Source: Photobacterium aquimaris (GTDB taxonomy: Bacteria > Pseudomonadota > Gammaproteobacteria > Enterobacterales > Vibrionaceae). Taken from it: a stretch of 64,000 bases of DNA. The translations under genes and the position numbers were made by a program. The notes below the pieces were generated by a model. The model had not been told where the DNA came from. It saw only the letters and a program-made list of their open reading frames with translations, and did not search any database. Positions 30,185 to 38,929 of the stretch are shown one piece after another. Within the stretch, counting starts at the first letter, position 1. Every line of letters begins with the position of its first letter. The DNA lies in NCBI RefSeq assembly GCF_002954455.1, contig NZ_MSCC01000001.1:757205-821204 (forward strand). Reading direction: 5' to 3'.

Positions 30185-30258
30185 ATATTAATATTTGTAA
30201 GCTAAGGAATCTTGAATTAAACCTTTAAAGTTGCACAATAAAGGTGTAAAAATAAATA

Positions 30259-30274
30259 AATGATCTCTATCACA
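30259..30274. promoter_or_regulatory. CRP-like site upstream of serC
   Basis: AATGATCTCTATCACA matches 12 of 16 positions of TGTGATCTAGATCACA, with a perfect right half. It lies about 125 bases before the serC start. E. coli serC is known to be influenced by CRP and Lrp. Confidence 0.4.
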
Positions 30275-30397
30275 ATGTTGAGATTTATTGTTAATGTCTG
30301 TTTTGTAACGCTAAAAGCAGTATCACGCATGGTGTTATTAGCTTTATGAAGTAGTCACTTTTTATTTTGTAACTCGAGCAGGAGCAAGTATAACATT

Positions 30398-31480
30398 ATG
30401 GATAAGGTTTATAATTTTTGTGCCGGACCGGCAATGATCCCCGCTGATGTGATGGCGCAAGCCCAGCAAGAATTTATCAATTGGCAGGGTTTAGGCACTT
30501 CCGTTATGGAAATAAGCCATCGTAGTAAAGAATTTCTTGCGGTTGCCGCTCAGTCAGAACAGGATTTACGTGATTTACTAAATATACCCGCTAATTACCA
30601 TGTGCTGTTTTGTCATGGTGGTGCGCGAGGTCAGTTTGCTGCTGTTCCTCTCAATTTATTGGGCGATGCTGTAACTGCCGATTATATGGATGGTGGCTTT
30701 TGGGCACACAGTGCTATTGAAGAAGCATCGAAATATTGCCAACCAAACAGTGTTGATATTACGTACGTTAAAGACGGTAAAAAGGCTATTTTACCTGCCA
30801 GTGAGTGGACGCTTTCAGAAGATGCAGCCTTTGTGCACTTTTGTCCTAATGAAACCATTGATGGCATTGAAATCCGTGACTTACCTATTACAGATAAACC
30901 TATTGTCGCTGATATGTCTTCCACTATTTTATCACGTCAGATTGATGTGTCTAAATATGGTGTGATTTATGCGGGCGCTCAAAAAAATATCGGCCCAGCG
31001 GGATTAACGATTGTTATTGTGCGTGATGACTTATTAGGTAAAGCAAAATCAATAGTACCGAGTATTTTAGACTATACAGTTTTAGTTGATAAAGAGTCGA
31101 TGTTTAATACTCCACCTACCTTTGCATGGTATTTAGCTGGTGAAGTGTTTAAATGGCTTAAAGGTGTTGGTGGTGTTGCTGCAATGGAGCAGCGTAATTT
31201 AGCAAAAGCAAAATTATTGTATGATTTTATCGATCATTCTGATTTCTATATTAATGACATCCATGCCGATAACCGCTCAGTGATGAATGTGCCATTCCAA
31301 TTGAAAAATCCTGAACTTGATAATGCCTTTTTAGACCAAGCAGAAATGGCAGGGTTAAAAGCATTAAAAGGTCATCGTGTTGTAGGTGGTATGCGTGCCT
31401 CTATTTATAATGCGATGCCACTTGAAGGTGTACAAGCGTTAGTTGACTTTATGCTAATGTTTGAAAAAAATAACGCCTAA
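30398..31480 (+). CDS. serC: Phosphoserine aminotransferase SerC
   Basis: PLP-dependent aminotransferase (360 residues) for serine synthesis and the equivalent step of pyridoxal phosphate synthesis. N-terminal [11 protein letters not shown], phosphate-binding CHGGARGQF and the PLP lysine in [12 protein letters not shown] are present; the end [20 protein letters not shown] is typical. In many Enterobacteria serC is directly followed by aroA. Here a terminator follows and aroA is 7.4 kb away, with accessory genes between. Confidence 0.97.
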   Translation: MDKVYNFCAGPAMIPADVMAQAQQEFINWQGLGTSVMEISHRSKEFLAVAAQSEQDLRDLLNIPANYHVLFCHGGARGQFAAVPLNLLGDAVTADYMDGGFWAHSAIEEASKYCQPNSVDITYVKDGKKAILPASEWTLSEDAAFVHFCPNETIDGIEIRDLPITDKPIVADMSSTILSRQIDVSKYGVIYAGAQKNIGPAGLTIVIVRDDLLGKAKSIVPSILDYTVLVDKESMFNTPPTFAWYLAGEVFKWLKGVGGVAAMEQRNLAKAKLLYDFIDHSDFYINDIHADNRSVMNVPFQLKNPELDNAFLDQAEMAGLKALKGHRVVGGMRASIYNAMPLEGVQALVDFMLMFEKNNA

Positions 31481-31509
31481 TTACAAGAAAGGTTTTGATT
31501 ATCATTAAT

Positions 31510-31540
31510 AAAAACACACACTACTAGTGTGTGTTTTTTT
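31510..31540 (+). terminator. Terminator of serC
   Basis: Near-perfect hairpin AAAACACACACTA/TAGTGTGTGTTTT followed by further T. It separates serC from the accessory block. Confidence 0.88.
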
Positions 31541-31640
31541 ATAAAAAGAAAGTCAATAATATCTAGTTACAATGTTTTTGATTGAGCATTACTATTTGCT
31601 ATATATAATCTAGTATCTATCTCTCTTGTAATGTGGATGT

Positions 31641-33680
31641 ATGCGTAAGTGCTCAGTATTAAAATCATACTATAACGAATATGTTCGTGATATTTCAGTG
31701 GTATTTTTATTATTACTGCCTCTCATTATTTGTAATGCAATTACGTTATTTGTTGGACATGCTTTTAATTGGATGATATTTACCGATTTAGCCAGTATAT
31801 TCTTTTATTTATCTAATTTATTAATTGGTATTTACCCGATAGCTTTATGTTTGATTACTAGTTATTATATTGCGACAAAGCATGGCGTAAATGCAATGGT
31901 GGTTGTACCATATTCATTATTACTCTTCATTGCAGTATCAGTGCCTAATTTATTAGTCTCAGCACAGACTGGATTACCTAATAATCCGTTGATTGCATTA
32001 CTGGCAGCGATGATTTCTGCAATTTGCTGTATTTCTTTTCGTCTTTTCCCATTAGACCCATCTCGAATTGACTTTGTAAGTACGCTTTATAAGCATGTAT
32101 TACACTTTTTTTGTTTTCTTCTTTTAACTGTTTGTTTGGCAAAATTCACTACGATTATTATCGAATTAAGTAAAGAAGTTCGACATGATATATCCCTTAA
32201 TCCATTGACATTTTATGGTGGTTTAGCCTATCAATTTTTTTTAGGGTTATTAGGGGCTATTGGTATAAATGGGCATAACTTTCTATTTAGAGCAAAACAG
32301 CAGTTATTTGAAAATACTCAGCAAAATATTGCAGATTGGCAAGCTGGAGACGCTGCTTTAAATATTCTTGGGCAGGGGTTTTATGATGCTTTTTTATCTA
32401 TGGGTGGTTCAGGTAATACCATAAGCTTATTACTTTGCGTGTTATTCTTTTCAAAAGAAAGACGACATATTACATTAGCGTTATCGGCATTACCGTTAGT
32501 TATTTTTAATATAAATGAACTATTGCTATTTGGTTTACCTATTATTTTTAATCCTATATTAATTGTACCCTTTGTGGTGGTACCGTTAGTGAGTTTTGTG
32601 GTTGTGTATAGTGCAATGACGATTGGATTGGTAAATCCAGTGAGTACTATTGTTGATTGGATGACGCCGCCATTTATTAGTGGCTATATTGCTACCCAAC
32701 ATAGTTTTTCTGGTGTGGTATTACAGCTGGTGGTAGTTATTATTGGTATTGCTATTTATCGACCATTTTACCTTCATTTCGTCGGCCGAAGCGAAAGTAA
32801 TAATATGGCAATAAGTCGACAACATGAACTAGGTCGTAGTACATTAAAATCATTTTTAGGTGATGTTACCCAAGCAATGAGTAGCTATGTAAGTAAGCAT
32901 GATATTAGTCGTCGTGTAAGTCGAATGCTGAGTCACGGTGAATTTGTAATGTATTATCAACCACAAATTCATTTGAAGAATAAGCTTGGTTTATCTTTTG
33001 AATCACTGATACGTTATAAAGGTTCTGATGGAAAACTATTGCCGCCATTCTTCATTCAAGATTTTCAGCAATTAGGTGCGATGAAACAGCTTGATCAAAT
33101 GGTAATTGATTTAGTGTTGGCTGATATGCAAAAAATGTTATTAACACCCAATTGTAACGTCGCTATTAATATCTCAACGGAAACCATTTCAGATAAAAAT
33201 GTGGTTGCATATATTGTTGAACGTTTAAGCTTTTATAATATTTCACCATTACATTTAGAAATAGAGATCACAGAAGAAGCTATCATTGATAATGATAAAC
33301 AAGTCTCTGAAAATATAGCGGTATTGCAAGCGTTAGGTATAACAATTGCTATTGATGATTTTGGTTCAGGCTATGCTTCTTTTCCTCATTTACTCAAGTT
33401 TAACTTTGATAAAGTTAAGTTAGATCGTTCATTATTATTTAATATTGACAATGAACGAGAGAAAAATTTATATCAATTATTAGCCAAAATTAGTGAAGTC
33501 ACCGGCTGTGTCTTGGTTGCAGAAGGTGTTGAAACTCAAGCTGAAAAGCAATTTGTGCAACAGTGCGGTATTGATATCTGCCAAGGTTTTTATTTTGCTA
33601 AGCCGATGCCACTTAATGATGCGTTAATGTGGGCGAAAACAGTTGCAACTACGAAATATAGCGATGATATTTCTGTGTGA
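31641..33680 (+). CDS. PTS EIIC-like membrane domain fused to EAL phosphodiesterase
   Basis: A 679-residue fusion. Residues 1-380 form about ten transmembrane helices with EIIC (lactose/cellobiose type) motifs: NGHNFLF, SMGGSGNTISL, NINELLLFGLPIIFNPIL, MTPPFISGYIATQ. No EIIA or EIIB is attached or nearby, so it is more likely a sensor than a sugar transporter. The EAL domain (about 430-665) keeps the catalytic set: Glu in ESLIRY (an ESL variant), Asn in INISTET, Glu in IEITEEA, IDDFGSGYAS, Lys in VKLDRS, Glu in AEGVET, Gln in CQGFYF. The c-di-GMP phosphodiesterase is likely active. ATG 31641; ribosome site weak. Confidence 0.85.
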   Translation: MRKCSVLKSYYNEYVRDISVVFLLLLPLIICNAITLFVGHAFNWMIFTDLASIFFYLSNLLIGIYPIALCLITSYYIATKHGVNAMVVVPYSLLLFIAVSVPNLLVSAQTGLPNNPLIALLAAMISAICCISFRLFPLDPSRIDFVSTLYKHVLHFFCFLLLTVCLAKFTTIIIELSKEVRHDISLNPLTFYGGLAYQFFLGLLGAIGINGHNFLFRAKQQLFENTQQNIADWQAGDAALNILGQGFYDAFLSMGGSGNTISLLLCVLFFSKERRHITLALSALPLVIFNINELLLFGLPIIFNPILIVPFVVVPLVSFVVVYSAMTIGLVNPVSTIVDWMTPPFISGYIATQHSFSGVVLQLVVVIIGIAIYRPFYLHFVGRSESNNMAISRQHELGRSTLKSFLGDVTQAMSSYVSKHDISRRVSRMLSHGEFVMYYQPQIHLKNKLGLSFESLIRYKGSDGKLLPPFFIQDFQQLGAMKQLDQMVIDLVLADMQKMLLTPNCNVAINISTETISDKNVVAYIVERLSFYNISPLHLEIEITEEAIIDNDKQVSENIAVLQALGITIAIDDFGSGYASFPHLLKFNFDKVKLDRSLLFNIDNEREKNLYQLLAKISEVTGCVLVAEGVETQAEKQFVQQCGIDICQGFYFAKPMPLNDALMWAKTVATTKYSDDISV

Positions 33681-33780
33681 TTTTTGAAATGTAATATTTC
33701 ATTTGTTTAGTGTCGTTTTTACTTTATGGGGGGAAATAAAGAGTAGGATCACTAACACTCTTTCACGATATAAGAATGTT

Positions 33781-34506
33781 ATGGATCCACTTATCTTTTT
33801 TGTTTGTTTATTGGTTTTTATTGGTGGATGTTTTATCCAAAGTACGCTTGGATTTGGTATGGGAGTCGTTGCCGGGCCATTTATTCTTTTGCTTGAGCCA
33901 CGGTTAATGCCGAGTGCAATTGTTGTTATCGGTATGTTTATGTCTGCAATTGTGTGGTATCAGTATCGACATGCCTTATCGCTGCGTTTTTTAATTTTTG
34001 CTTTTCTAGGGCGATTACCGGGAACACTTATTGCTGCTTATGTTCTAATGGTGATCACCGCTGATCAATTAGAAATCATGCTGGGAGTTACAGTTTTAGC
34101 GGCTGTAATATTAAGTTTAGCAAAATTACGTCTAGCACCAACCTCAGTCAATTTATTTATTGGTGGTTTAATTTCAGGTGTAACTGGCACCGCGACCGGT
34201 ATTGGCGGTCCACCCGTTGCTTTATTGATGCAGAATGAAGAGCCAGACACTATTCGAGCTAATTTAGCGGCTTTTTTCTGTTTAACCAATATTATTTCAT
34301 TGATTGCGTTGCATTATTCTGGACGGTTTACGATGGCTGATTTTACCAGCATCGTTTGGCTATTACCTGCACCTATTATTGCGAGTATTATTGCGTATCG
34401 TGTTCGACATAAAATTAAAAAGCAGATGATGCAATATGGAGTATTAGTATTATGTTCTTTATCTGCGGTGGTTTCATTATCACAAGGTTTACATGTTTTT
34501 AGTTAG
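33781..34506 (+). CDS. TSUP-family (TauE/SafE) membrane transporter
   Basis: Predicted 241-residue inner-membrane protein of the TSUP family (sulfite, sulfoacetate and similar anion export or uptake). Eight or so helices; the repeat motif is visible in FIQSTLGFGMGVVAGPF and again in SGVTGTATGIGGPPVALL. I chose ATG 33781, since the earlier frame begins with a TTG and adds 26 non-hydrophobic residues. It begins 100 bases after the EIIC-EAL stop on the same strand and is likely cotranscribed. Substrate not readable. Confidence 0.8.
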   Translation: MDPLIFFVCLLVFIGGCFIQSTLGFGMGVVAGPFILLLEPRLMPSAIVVIGMFMSAIVWYQYRHALSLRFLIFAFLGRLPGTLIAAYVLMVITADQLEIMLGVTVLAAVILSLAKLRLAPTSVNLFIGGLISGVTGTATGIGGPPVALLMQNEEPDTIRANLAAFFCLTNIISLIALHYSGRFTMADFTSIVWLLPAPIIASIIAYRVRHKIKKQMMQYGVLVLCSLSAVVSLSQGLHVFS

Positions 34507-34509
34507 AAC

Positions 34510-34543
34510 AATAACAGCTTATATTGATCACTAAGCTGTTATT
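34510..34543. terminator. Hairpin between the TSUP gene and blc
   Basis: Perfect 12-bp arms AATAACAGCTTA/TAAGCTGTTATT with a 10-base loop between convergent genes. No T run follows. Confidence 0.55.
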
Positions 34544-34565
34544 GAACGTATAAAAATTAACGATC

Positions 34566-35090
34566 TTATTGTTGAGGGTAAATTAATTTATCGGTATCAA
34601 ACCCTACTTGTTTAGCGAGGGTAAGATATTTATTAAGCACTTTTGGTGAGAGGGTTTTGTCGCGCGCTAAAACCCATAAATAGTCATAATTATAACTACT
34701 AACTAATGCTGCAGAATAATCCTTTTCAAGCGCAAAGATAATATAGCTGCCATAAAAGGGCCCAAAGAAGGACACTTTTAGATGGCCAATATTGGGCTGC
34801 CCGACAAATTTTGCTTTGCCCTGTGCTTGTTGCCATTGCTGGTCGGTAATATTAAAGCCACGATTAATTACTTTAATACTCTTGTCTGGATTTAAACTAT
34901 AAGTGGCCGTTACCTGATCTAAACTGCGTTCAAAGCTGTGATCTAATCTTGCTATTTCATACCATTGGCCTAAATAGCGATTTACATCAAAATGTGTAAT
35001 AGGTTCAACGTTATTAGGCTTACCGGTTGTGCAGCCAGATAGTAAACTCAAGCAACAAATACAATAAAACCATTTGATATAAGTAGGCAT
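34566..35090 (-). CDS. blc: Outer-membrane lipocalin Blc
   Basis: Bacterial lipocalin of 174 residues, likely anchored to the outer membrane and binding fatty acids or lysophospholipids. The lipobox is LSGC (Cys20). The lipocalin fold has the motif YLGQWYEIARLDHSFERSL and later YIIFALEKDYSAALVSS. It begins about 15 bases after the stop of the histidine kinase on the same strand, so it may belong to the operon of the two-component system. Confidence 0.92.
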   Translation of the reverse strand: MPTYIKWFYCICCLSLLSGCTTGKPNNVEPITHFDVNRYLGQWYEIARLDHSFERSLDQVTATYSLNPDKSIKVINRGFNITDQQWQQAQGKAKFVGQPNIGHLKVSFFGPFYGSYIIFALEKDYSAALVSSYNYDYLWVLARDKTLSPKVLNKYLTLAKQVGFDTDKLIYPQQ

Positions 35091-35105
35091 CCATTATTCC
35101 TTAAC

Positions 35106-36356
35106 TTATGATTGTGGATGTGAAAAAGTAACCTCAGCGGTAAAAGTAACCTCATTATCACTAATAGTGAATGGCCATTGCATACGCTCACAAATACGTT
35201 GCACAATAACTAATCCACACCCATAACCTTGGTTATAAATCTCATTACCATCATGGCGATTGATGATCGTTAAGTGATTATGGGTCAATTTTATTTCTAT
35301 ATCTCCAATACTGTAGCTAAATGCATTTTTGATTAGATTGTTAATAATAATAGTAATAAAACTGAGTGGCGCATTAATTGTTGCGGCGTGATTAATTTCA
35401 AGATAGTAGCTTGCGTCTTGTTTAGCAAATAAAGGTTCCATAACCACTAATTGCTGATGAAGATGATCGGCTAGATTACATTGGCTAAAATGATGATTCT
35501 CAATCGATTCTTTACCTAATAATAGAAACGTTTCAGTTAAGATCCGCATATCATCACTGGCTTGCTGTAATCGATTAATGGCTTTTTTAGCTACATTTGG
35601 TTGGTTGGGGACTTTATTCAGTAAATCTGCTGAGCCTTGAATAATCATAATTGGTGTACGTAATTCGTGGGATGCAAAACGGCTAAATTCTTTTTCACGT
35701 TGAAAAAATCTAGCAATATTATTTTTACTATCAAGTAATGCTTGTTCGATTTCACGTGTTTCACTGTATTGTGTTTCAACCTCAAAAGAGGCTTGATCCG
35801 GTGGCATTTGTCGAATTTTCTGATCTATTTTCGCTAATGGTTGCGATAAAGAACGTACAAAATAAAAGCTGTATCCACCCATAATTAACGATAGTAATAA
35901 CCCAAAAATAAACGTGAAATAATGGAGACTATCTTCATAATCATCAAGGTAATCATCAGCATCATCTTGATAGATGACATACATTAACCCTCTTCCTGAT
36001 GGATGATCAAACACTAAAAAATGTTTATCCTCAGTGCCGCGAAGATGCTCAAAAAAACCGGGTTGATTATATTTTTTTAGCCAATTTGGTAATGATTTTT
36101 CACTCCAATAACTTTTAAACTCACTGTTATTAGGCAGGGGAGCGTTATCACCCATTTCTTTATAGTCGATAACATATTGGCTTGATTCTTTGTCTAACCA
36201 ATGATGAAGGCTAATCACTTCTAATTGGTTTTCTGCGATATAAATAACAACCCAGAATAGAACAAACATGCCAAATGTCATTAATCCAAAGCTTAAACCG
36301 ACTTTACGGTAAATACTGGGAAAATTATGCTGCTTTGATGCGGTAACCTTGTCCAT
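35106..36356 (-). CDS. Sensor histidine kinase
   Basis: Membrane sensor kinase of 416 residues. A transmembrane helix at about 17-40, an approximately 110-residue periplasmic sensor domain and a second helix at about 150-172 precede a HAMP-like linker. The HisKA box is FASHELRTPIMIIQ with the phosphorylated His. The ATPase N box (IIINNLIKNAFSYS) and the glycine-rich G box (GYGCGLVIVQRIC) are intact. It overlaps the upstream response regulator by 32 bases. The stimulus is unknown; an envelope signal is inferred from lipoproteins next to it. Confidence 0.9.
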   Translation of the reverse strand: MDKVTASKQHNFPSIYRKVGLSFGLMTFGMFVLFWVVIYIAENQLEVISLHHWLDKESSQYVIDYKEMGDNAPLPNNSEFKSYWSEKSLPNWLKKYNQPGFFEHLRGTEDKHFLVFDHPSGRGLMYVIYQDDADDYLDDYEDSLHYFTFIFGLLLSLIMGGYSFYFVRSLSQPLAKIDQKIRQMPPDQASFEVETQYSETREIEQALLDSKNNIARFFQREKEFSRFASHELRTPIMIIQGSADLLNKVPNQPNVAKKAINRLQQASDDMRILTETFLLLGKESIENHHFSQCNLADHLHQQLVVMEPLFAKQDASYYLEINHAATINAPLSFITIIINNLIKNAFSYSIGDIEIKLTHNHLTIINRHDGNEIYNQGYGCGLVIVQRICERMQWPFTISDNEVTFTAEVTFSHPQS

Positions 36357-36996
36357 GAATCGTCTCTAATCGTGAAGCGGCAAAATCTTTATCAATCGCA
36401 TTTCGTAACCCATAGATATGGCTACGCAGGGCATCACTAGATGGGGACTCCTCGCCCCAAACCGCATCTATTACTTGCTGGCGACTAACAATGTTGGGGG
36501 CATGATGTAGTAATACTTTGAGTATTTTAAATTGAATACGACTTAACTTGATGATTTTCCCATCGCGACTGACTTCATCACTGCGGTTATTCATTATGAT
36601 ATCAGCAAATTTTAATAGGCCAATATCTTGTCTTGGGCCTCTATTCGCTAAAGCATATAAGCGTAAGCATAGCTCTTCCATTGCAAACGGTTTTAATAAG
36701 TAATCATCACCACCGGCTTTAAATGCAGCAACTTTATCTTCAAGAGTATCTTTAGCGGTTAAGAACAAAATTGGAGTACCACAATAAAGATCATTACGGA
36801 TTTTTTGAACTGCAGCAATACCATCTATTTTAGGCATCATGATATCCATGATGATGACGTCATAATGGTTATTTTCAATAAAAGTGAGTGCTGCTTGGCC
36901 ATGATAAGCACAATCAGCAGTTATACCTTCTAGCTCTAAGTAATCAGCAATCGTTTCAACAATCTGATGATTATCATCAACAATAAGAATTTTCAT
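36325..36996 (-). CDS. OmpR-family response regulator
   Basis: Two-domain regulator (223 residues from ATG 36996; upstream residues of the longer frame lack homology). The receiver has the acidic pair VDD, phospho-Asp in DVIIMDIMMP and the Lys in LFLTAKDT. The winged-helix DNA-binding domain has the typical SDALRSHIYGLRNAID and GQGYRIKA. It overlaps the kinase gene, its cognate partner. A PhoB-like direct repeat just upstream of its start is a candidate self-binding site that also faces the divergent lipoprotein gene. Confidence 0.93.
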   Translation of the reverse strand: MKILIVDDNHQIVETIADYLELEGITADCAYHGQAALTFIENNHYDVIIMDIMMPKIDGIAAVQKIRNDLYCGTPILFLTAKDTLEDKVAAFKAGGDDYLLKPFAMEELCLRLYALANRGPRQDIGLLKFADIIMNNRSDEVSRDGKIIKLSRIQFKILKVLLHHAPNIVSRQQVIDAVWGEESPSSDALRSHIYGLRNAIDKDFAASRLETIHGQGYRIKAA

Positions 36997-37011
36997 TTTT
37001 TCTATTTCGCT

Positions 37012-37029
37012 CTTCACGAATACTTCACG
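37012..37029. promoter_or_regulatory. Direct repeat for an OmpR-family regulator
   Basis: CTTCACG AATA CTTCACG: two identical 7-mers 11 bases apart. This is the spacing of PhoB/OmpR-type sites. It lies in the 100-base divergent region between the regulator gene and the DUF5666-type lipoprotein gene. Confidence 0.55.
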
Positions 37030-37096
37030 TTTGGGGCAGTAGTATACGCGCCAATAAAACAATATTCATAATTTGTGTATTAAAAAGGTTATATTC

Positions 37097-38245
37097 ATGA
37101 AGAAAATCACATTAGCTACATTGATTGGTCTCGTTCTTACTGGTTGTGGCGGCGGAGGCGGTGATGATAGTACAGCACCTCAACCACCTGTTGAGACAAA
37201 GCCACAAGCTGTTCAAGGTACAATTAATGCCGTTAATGTTGGCGCTAATACGATAGAAGTTAATGGTCACAGTTATAACGTAGCGTCAGTAGCGTATGGT
37301 ACAGATACCCAGTTTACAATTAATGATCTTCAACAAGACATGATGGTTGCTGTTTCTACTTCATCAAAAGCTGGTGCTTTAGTTCAATTAGAGCCAACGA
37401 TGGTGGGTATGATTACCTCAATAAGTTCTGACCGTTTAACATTTGTAGTTAATGGCGCAACATTAACATTTAGCATTGACCAAAACATTGACGTTGGCGA
37501 TTGGGTGATGGTGTCATCGCTACCACAAGCAACTGACGCTGGCCTTGGCTATAAAGTACTTTCAGTAGTGAAATTTGAGCATGAGGGTATTGTTGGTCAG
37601 TATGAAGTTGAAGGGCGCTTATCTGCACTAGATCCGAACGTTAAATCATTTGTATTAGGTGCTGCAACTAACGTTGATTATAGCGATGCCGTCATTGAAG
37701 ATAATTCGAAATTGCAAAATGGTCAGTGGGTTGAAGTAAAAGGTCAAATGAGTGGTAACACCTTTAATGCCGCGGAAGTTGAAGTCGAAACCTATGATGA
37801 TTTTGATAATGACAATGAAATTGAAGGTGTTGTAACCTGGGTTAGCCGTGATAAAAGTCAGTTTGAGTTAAATGCCCGTGGTCGATTTATGGTGACAGGA
37901 GTAACTCGCTTTGAAGATGGCACTAAAGCTAACTTAAATGTTGGAGTGAGGATTGAAGTTACAGCACTGAACGGCATCGCGCGCGAGATTGAATTTGAAA
38001 ATGATTTCGATGGTGATTTTGGCGACTCTTGGCATGAATTTGAATACAAAGGTATTGCATCAAGCGTCGATAGTGAAGGTATGTTTACTATTGGTTTAAA
38101 TCAACGAAAGATCTATATTGATGCTTACACTGAGTTTGATGATGGTTTAAATAAAGATAATATCGGTGGCTTCCGTGTTGAAGTTGAGGGTGTGATCATT
38201 AACGGTAAAAACGTCGCGCGTGAAATCGAGCGTGAAGACGATTAA
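37097..38245 (+). CDS. DUF5666-type repeat lipoprotein
   Basis: Predicted lipoprotein of 382 residues. The signal peptide ends in the lipobox LTGC (Cys after about 17 residues), followed by a run of Gly and Asp. The mature part contains four or five repeats of about 65 residues of the DUF5666 type, each a short beta-rich unit such as GTINAVNVGANTIEVNG, GRLSALDPNVKSFVLG, GVVTWVSRDKSQFELN and GIASSVDSEGMFTIGL. It is acidic (many Asp/Glu), perhaps metal binding. ATG 37097 follows AAAAGG. It is divergent from the response-regulator operon and probably its target. Function unknown. Confidence 0.8.
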   Translation: MKKITLATLIGLVLTGCGGGGGDDSTAPQPPVETKPQAVQGTINAVNVGANTIEVNGHSYNVASVAYGTDTQFTINDLQQDMMVAVSTSSKAGALVQLEPTMVGMITSISSDRLTFVVNGATLTFSIDQNIDVGDWVMVSSLPQATDAGLGYKVLSVVKFEHEGIVGQYEVEGRLSALDPNVKSFVLGAATNVDYSDAVIEDNSKLQNGQWVEVKGQMSGNTFNAAEVEVETYDDFDNDNEIEGVVTWVSRDKSQFELNARGRFMVTGVTRFEDGTKANLNVGVRIEVTALNGIAREIEFENDFDGDFGDSWHEFEYKGIASSVDSEGMFTIGLNQRKIYIDAYTEFDDGLNKDNIGGFRVEVEGVIINGKNVAREIEREDD

Positions 38246-38266
38246 CTAAACCGTAATCATCGCTAC

Positions 38267-38294
38267 AAAAGCGCCTATTATTGAGGCGCTTTTT
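38267..38294. terminator. Terminator after the DUF5666 lipoprotein
   Basis: AAAAGCGCCT/AGGCGCTTTTT hairpin between convergent genes. Confidence 0.85.
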
Positions 38295-38326
38295 GCATTT
38301 TAAGGGAGCGGTTTTATTTCTAGTGA

Positions 38327-38755
38327 CTATTCATTAATACAAAATCGTTGTTCTAAATAACATTGAATCGATTGTTCACTAGCATCAAATTGTGGTGAAG
38401 GCACTTGAGTTGGATCAACCCATAACCAACCCTCGCATTTATCTGGCTCTTTTAGGGTTAACTCACCACTGAACTTGGTTGCCAGTAAAGCGACACTAAT
38501 ATAATGCTTACCGGATTCATGATAGGTAGCGAGATTATTGGTTACCGCGATCACTTGCGGTTCGTCAATAGTCAGCCCAGTTTCTTCCTCTACTTCACGA
38601 ATAGCACATTGGCTAAATGTTTCACCTAATTCCATATGACCGCCAGGAATCGAGTAATACGGCGCATGACTATTTTTACGTTTGCCGATTAATATTTGTC
38701 CTTGCTGGTTAATTATAATAATTCCAATTCCAACCATCGGTGTTACGGCACTCAT
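38327..38755 (-). CDS. Nudix hydrolase
   Basis: Nucleotide pyrophosphohydrolase of 142 residues. The Nudix box is complete (GHMELGE...REVEEETGL). The preceding GKRKNSHAPYYSIPGG agrees with the NUDT15/MutT-like type, so a sanitising role toward (oxidised) nucleotides is plausible but the substrate is not fixed. Start ATG 38755 is preferred because GGAGTG lies six bases before it; the longer frame has no ribosome site. It lies convergent to the DUF5666 gene and divergent from aroA. Confidence 0.85.
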   Translation of the reverse strand: MSAVTPMVGIGIIIINQQGQILIGKRKNSHAPYYSIPGGHMELGETFSQCAIREVEEETGLTIDEPQVIAVTNNLATYHESGKHYISVALLATKFSGELTLKEPDKCEGWLWVDPTQVPSPQFDASEQSIQCYLEQRFCINE

Positions 38756-38929
38756 TCTCACTCCAATATTCACCGTTGTCATATTTCATTACTTTACCGC
38801 AATTACAGTGCTGATGGTGGAACAATATTAAACCTAGTTATCAAATACTAAAAAAAACTGCCGCTAGATAACTGCGACATTATTGGGTACTCTGCTAGAT
38901 AAGAAAAATTAGGATTGGAAGAATAATCA

